This document shows positions 58,506 through 64,000 of a DNA stretch of 64,000 nt, piece after piece. This DNA is from Atopsyche davidsoni. Its lineage: Eukaryota; Arthropoda; Insecta; Trichoptera; Hydrobiosidae. The position numbers and the translations under genes were made by a program. Numbering within the stretch: position 1 is the first letter of the stretch; each line of letters begins with the position of its first letter. Location of the stretch: the NCBI GenBank assembly GCA_022113835.1, contig JAILWY010000021.1, positions 2,294,001 through 2,358,000 of the forward strand, written 5' to 3'. Under the pieces are notes generated by a model. It saw only the letters and a program-made list of their open reading frames with translations. It ran no database searches and was not told the DNA's origin.

Positions 58506-58592
58506 TGACGCGACTACTTTCGCCAACATGCTAGGTTGGCATCTTCAAGCAGAGATCTCTGGTTGAAGATGTTGGCGAAGCAAGTCGCGTCA
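58506..58592. repeat. Long imperfect inverted repeat (hairpin)
   Basis: The left arm TGACGCGAC...TTCGCCAACAT pairs with the right arm ATGTTGGCGAA...GTCGCGTCA. An inner stem ATCTTCAA/TTGAAGAT closes on a loop containing the palindrome AGAGATCTCT. The left arm has an extra 11-13 nt that itself forms GCCAAC...GTTGGC. About 28 base pairs are formed in an 87-nt span. It may be a fold-back element or a small-RNA precursor. Confidence 0.75.
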
Positions 58593-58599
58593 CGCAATA

Positions 58600-61500
58600 T
58601 TGCTTGTTGGTAAGCAATCCGCTTAAATAAACTGTGAATTTATATGCATTTGAAAGTGAGAAAGTGTTCAAGGCGTTAGCATTGAATAATGAAGGACATA
58701 CGGTAAATGCTTCTCGCATAATCTTGCAGGAACTTCTACTGCCGAAAGGAAAGGCATTCTACAACATCATACAATGAAAAAAAACATTTCTGATAAGATA
58801 TATAAAGCAAAGTACATAAGTATTTAATCATTATCTAGATACGTCAGAAATAAATATATTGTTAACAACATGTTTTTTCTCTGTACATATAAATGCTAGC
58901 ATTTTACTGTAAAATATAAGAGCCGAATGAAGCGAACAATTGTATTGGTTTCCCATGGATTCGATTTACGCTCCACCGAGTCTTGTCAAATGAAAATTAC
59001 GGTAGGCCGATGGTGAAATCGGCGGCATTATCTGCGGGCTCCGAAATAGGGACAGGCTGCGGTGTCGTCACTATCTCACTTACAGAGCGTATTGAATACC
59101 ACGTATTTATATATTATGATGCGAATATCAACTGGGATGTCATCGCATTAATATATAATTGCACGTTCAGGGTAACGTGAACAGATTCAAATAGATAGCG
59201 GCTGCCACACGGAAGTCGATTTTTATACAGTTCATTGATAGCGCGGTTTGTGAAATATATGTGTTCATAACCAGGAAATTTGCACGAAATAAAAGTATTA
59301 TTATTTAAAACACAAAATTACTATTATTAAACAGTAAAAAAACAGCATAAGAAGACAGGGAGACGCGTAGCATTAACGCGTATTTTTGTACTCAATTTCT
59401 TAACACTGTAGAAATTGATAATAGCGATCGTTTGTGATGATATTTAGTGCACGTTTCAAAATACACATTCAAGACATGCGGCTTGAATAACACTCAACAC
59501 CAAATATCGACGCGAGAAAGTCACTAATAAATACACATTGACTAATTTAATTTAATTTTATATTCTGCGGCACCGCTCGAGAGTACGTTTGTTTGAAATG
59601 GCACAATTTTTTTAAAAAAAATTATGAATTATCATCGATTTGGTACTGACTACGAGCGAATTGTCAATTTGCACATTCGCATAACTCGCGGAAGCGACCG
59701 CACAGCTGGCTCGTCAGCCGGGACTGCAAAATAATAATACAACACGAAGCACTCTGCACACCGCAAGCCACACGTCAAAACAAACGACACGAGGGCCACG
59801 CGCGTCACGCGAGCGGGCAACAGGAGTCGGGCATACTGGCCCCGGCCCGAGAGATTAGATTAGAGTCGTGGCCGATCACAATCCGACACATTTTCAAGCA
59901 TTCCCGATATGATTAATCAGCCGCTCGGCCGCGGCGCCACGACAGCGGCCGAGCCGAATCTCCTCATCGCGGGACACTGCCCCGGATTTCTGTCGATCAA
60001 GGCAGAGTCAACGTTTTGTGCAAAATAATAATATACAAATTGTTTGTGTGTGACAGCTTTTTTTCACGAATTGTAATTATTGATTAATCTAAGCAAGCGA
60101 AAGTAATAAAGTACGTATAAGCAAAACTTCGTTGGAACAAACGATGTAGGAAAAACGTCAATATCAAACGAATCCGTCAGTCCGAGTGTACGGCGGCTAT
60201 TTATATTACAGGTAGGTTCTCACATTTGCTGAAGTCTAGTGATGTTTTTTTGACACGTTGCCAGAAAGTCTTTTAAAGTAAACGTGTGATGTAAAAATAT
60301 TAATGGTTAATTTTCGTGGAAAATTTAAGAAATAATATTAAAAACATTCTTAGAAAAATGTAATGGTTGTATGAAACATGCAATCTTGTGATTCCAGTGC
60401 ACGTTTTGTATAATCAAAAAATAACCGAGAATAAACTTTAAACGAGAGTTTAGTACATTTCTCAATTATGTATATCTAATAAACACATTATTTGACCAAC
60501 ATTTTCAAAATAAAAAATGTTAAACGATGAAGAAAACGTTAAATGCCAAAGTTGTTAATTATGACATTATAATATATACAGTGATAGTGGTTTTTATGTA
60601 TTTATCAGAAATAAGATTGTGATAGCATTTAGATTATTTTTATATAATGCTTGTTTTACAGCGTTTCATCAAATATATAATTTTGAACAAATAGTTACAA
60701 TAATATACATTTAACTGCATAATTTAAGATGCTGTACCAGAGCGGAAGAGTGAACGCCTGCGCCGGAGAGGACGCGGCGCGTGGCAACCGATCAGGCTAT
60801 TAATAGTTTTGAGATGCATTTACATCAACTGCACAGTGGTGTGCTTTCACAGCGGAAGGCTACTAGCGCACAGTGCTCGCGGCGTTCCCCTACAGTGACA
60901 ATACAGCGGAAGCCGTGGCCTGCATGCAGTGCGCTTAGGAACCAATAATCACCTTCGAGCGCGCACTGTGCCAAGAGGGATTAGCGCGTCCACTGGCGCG
61001 TGCACGGACACGCGAATTGGCCAATTTCTAATTTATAGTTTCGTAATGGAAAATTTTCGCCATAGCGACATTTACTTTTACTGAAATTCTGTTTTTACTT
61101 TTACTCAGTCAATTGATCTGCAATTAAAATTTAGTATATTTAACATCATTGTATGATAATAAGTACGCAGAAGCGATTCATACCATATATACTAAAAAAA
61201 AATACTAAAGCGTATTTACGTATTTAAAAATAAAATATATATATATATCATCCAACTTAAATGAATTTTGATTTAATTTAAGAATAAAATTTACGAATTT
61301 ATATCACGTATAAACATTTTGTTGTCTAAAATTTCACACAAAATATCAACGATTTATAAAACAGCGCGAAAGAGAAGATAAAAAAAACCTGATTAATGCC
61401 GATTTAAATATTTTCTATAAACATCCGTTTAATATAAAAAAAAACCTACTTACTTTTTTCTAAAAGTAACGCAGCGTACATCAGGTCAACGATTGACGTC

Positions 61501-64000
61501 TAAGATTTTGCAACAGTGAGAAATGCTAAGCATGTGTGAATCATTTTGTTTGGATGAAAAATCATCGCGGTAGATTCTCGGACCTAAATGACTGTCGAGG
61601 CAACCAATGAAATTGAATCAACATTTTTTTTTATTATCAAGAATACATTTTTAACAGACCGTTGTTATTTGCTGTCCCGTCGAAATGTCATGTAAGAGCA
61701 TTTAAATTTTTTTTACTTTTTGTTCGTCAGCCGTGATTCAAAGTAGCTTGAATTTTTCAGTACATACTGACATTTTTAAAAATGTGATTTATAATTATGA
61801 AAAATAATATAAAAAGACATGATCATGAACTTAAATATATTATATGATTTTTATAATCACAAAAAAAGAAATAAATAATGATATTATAACTATACAAAAA
61901 ACTACAAATCAAGAAATCACATAAAATGTTTGCATGACTATTTTTAAGTAAATTTTGAATTTTAATTAATTATCGTTAAAAATTAATGTGTGATTTGATC
62001 AAATCAAAATAATAATTAAATACAGAAAGATGTCGTTATTTTACTGTAAATGTGATTTATACAATATTTCGTACATGCTTAATAACCACAAAAAATGTAG
62101 CCAATTCTCGAGGTTCAAATCGCGTCATTGAAGCAATTTCTAAATTTCAAGTGCGTCAAACTATCACACGGTACTGAGAAAACTAGTATACGACTTTCGT
62201 TCTGTGTAACGGTTCAAGTTTCAAGGTCTCCATTTAATACTAAATCTACATGCACATAGGATCATGAAGTATAACATATGCTCGAGTGTTTGAGATTGTA
62301 CGTTATGTATAAAACCTAGCTTAGAATGCAACGATAAGAGCGCCGGTAGCCGGAGAGCTTATCTCGGCAGGCAGCGGCGGGAAGGCCCGGGAGACTCCCG
62401 CCACGCCATTCCCAGAAAGAGTACTCCTCCCCCTCCATGTATGCATGATTTATTTGCACAAATAACGGCGTTTTGCAGGGAGGCTAACACGGGGAGGTGT
62501 GCAAACAGAGACGCGACTTCGCGTACTTGAATGGAAGCGCTCCGGAGTTTCTGCGCTTCTGCTACAAGGATACACGTATTGTTGAGTAAAGACGAAAATC
62601 CTGAAAGATATTAAAGGAAAACATTTTCAAATTATATTCTTTCGCTGAACCGTGTTATGGTGAAAAGAGATTTGGATGCTGCGTGTCACTACAGGGGTGC
62701 GTTTATTACTCCCACGGAGACTAAGTTTCGAATGGAAATATGAGTTTGCGTGGGAAATGCCCGGAGCGAATCTGACTATGTGTAATGCGTCCGATATTTA
62801 TTTTTATAAATACTTATATTTGCACAATGAAACATCGTTAGCTATCGCAAGACATCAGTGCACATAAATATATGTGTGCTGGGCATTAATTAAATAATAG
62901 AATGCAGCTGCAGTAGTTAATGAGTATATATTTATATATAATTATAATAATATTTACAATTTTTTTTTTTTGTAGAAACGGTATGTGGAAAAACTGTAAA
63001 CATTTATTTACGTATAAATATTATTTACACGTTGTTCATATAAAAAATTGTCAAAGAAAAAGCAACATAAATCATAAACAACTAATATTGTTTAATAGTA
63101 AGTAAACTTTCGTCTTTTGATGCGATTGAAAAATAAACGTTCACAAAACATTGAAAATGACCCTCAAATGTGATAGTCAGCTCACTACAATAAATCATTA
63201 TTAACAATTAGATTATTTGGTTTTTGCTACAAAATAAATACAAAGGCAATCAATATTATTTTTTTGCAAGTTTAAGACAGCAAACATATTTTTTATAACA
63301 TTCGTAGAAAAATACAGTATATGAAGAAATACTTGAAAATAATATATTATGATAGCATTAAAAAATTAAGTCTTTTGCAAAATGATAATTATGAAGCGAG
63401 ATTGGATTTTTTAATGTTGAGGATTACAATTTAAACAAGGACTCGACAGTCGATTTAATACGTTAGTTTAGGTATTTTTTAATATTATATCCATGAAAGA
63501 GAGACTGTCAAACTCAGATAAAATAAATGTACATTTTATCAACATATTGAGAGTTGGACACCATGAAAAGCGAATTATAACGTCTCCTGCATTTTAAAAA
63601 CAAGCAATTTTGCTTAAAAATCCTGCACCACTAGAATTTTAAAAGAAATATGAATGAATGATATAATAAAAAAAAATTCTGTGGTAAATACCAATTTAGA
63701 GTACATTTCATAATAATTAAAAGCATGTATCGTTCATTAGATATTAATCAATTAGACAATGCCTCTGTAAAGCGAAAGAACTTCACTCTCAAACAATCTA
63801 ATATTTTATACCTTATAAAGATTCTAATGCACGGTTAACCACTACACTACGAGATGGTTAAAAGGAATCTACAAGACATATTAAACTGTATTATGGTGGT
63901 GTTAAAAGTCAAGGGAAAGATGAGGTATAAGGGTGAATTGTTTTTTTGTCAAACTGTTAAGCAAGAGAAGACACAGCAGCAAAGAGCATTGTAGGATAAT
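58600..64000. other. Right flank: AT-rich DNA with GC-rich islets
   Basis: No gene is supported. GC/CpG-rich islets lie at 58980-59060, 59640-60010, 60725-61020 and 62335-62530. The second holds homeodomain-type strings (GATTAATCAGC near 59910, GATTAGATTAGA near 59854). The islets resemble those at the left edge and may be regulatory elements. The remainder (61030-62330 and 62600-64000) is very AT-rich with nothing recognisable. Confidence 0.4.

Overview
The window is eukaryotic, AT-rich nuclear DNA. Everything in it fits an insect, probably a moth or butterfly. It has short introns with GT..AG borders, an insect-style start context (ATCAAAATG), Ty3/gypsy-like and BEL/Pao-like LTR retrotransposons, and a Golgi-type GH47 mannosidase. 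The order Lepidoptera is an inference from general character, not proven by a marker. Only one conventional host gene can be assembled with confidence.

Layout. (1) 1-4450: short GC/CpG-rich blocks separated by very AT-rich DNA, with no convincing gene. (2) 4450-22216: AT-rich non-coding DNA with a few simple repeats and one block that looks like a cis-regulatory element (about 19770-20150). (3) 22217-31131: two nested LTR retrotransposons. The outer one (plus strand, 392-bp LTRs, 4-bp target duplication ATCC, PBS matching tRNA-Leu) carries gag and protease but no reverse transcriptase, RNase H or integrase. A slippery heptamer A AAA AAC sits exactly where the protease frame opens. The inner one (25087-30611, minus strand, ~1076-bp LTRs, 6-bp duplication ATCATC) carries only a BEL/Pao-type gag, a tandem array of primer-binding-site units resembling the 3' end of tRNA-Tyr, and a GC-rich higher-order repeat. 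(4) 31136-45568: AT-rich DNA with a G-rich repeat beside an array of CACGTG E-boxes at 40062-40250. (5) 45569-53470: a nine-exon minus-strand gene for a class I alpha-1,2-mannosidase. All its splice junctions join in frame and give 548 residues. (6) 53500-64000: mostly non-coding, with several GC-rich islets. Two of these (around 56.4 kb and 57.3-57.4 kb) could be short exons, and there is a long imperfect hairpin at 58.5 kb.

The mannosidase would trim Man9-type N-glycans in the Golgi. The two retroelements look recent, since each pair of LTRs is the same or nearly the same by eye. Neither encodes a replicase, so both must have been moved by enzymes from elsewhere. The most unusual structures are the gag-only element nested in a gag-pro-only element and the primer-binding-site array.
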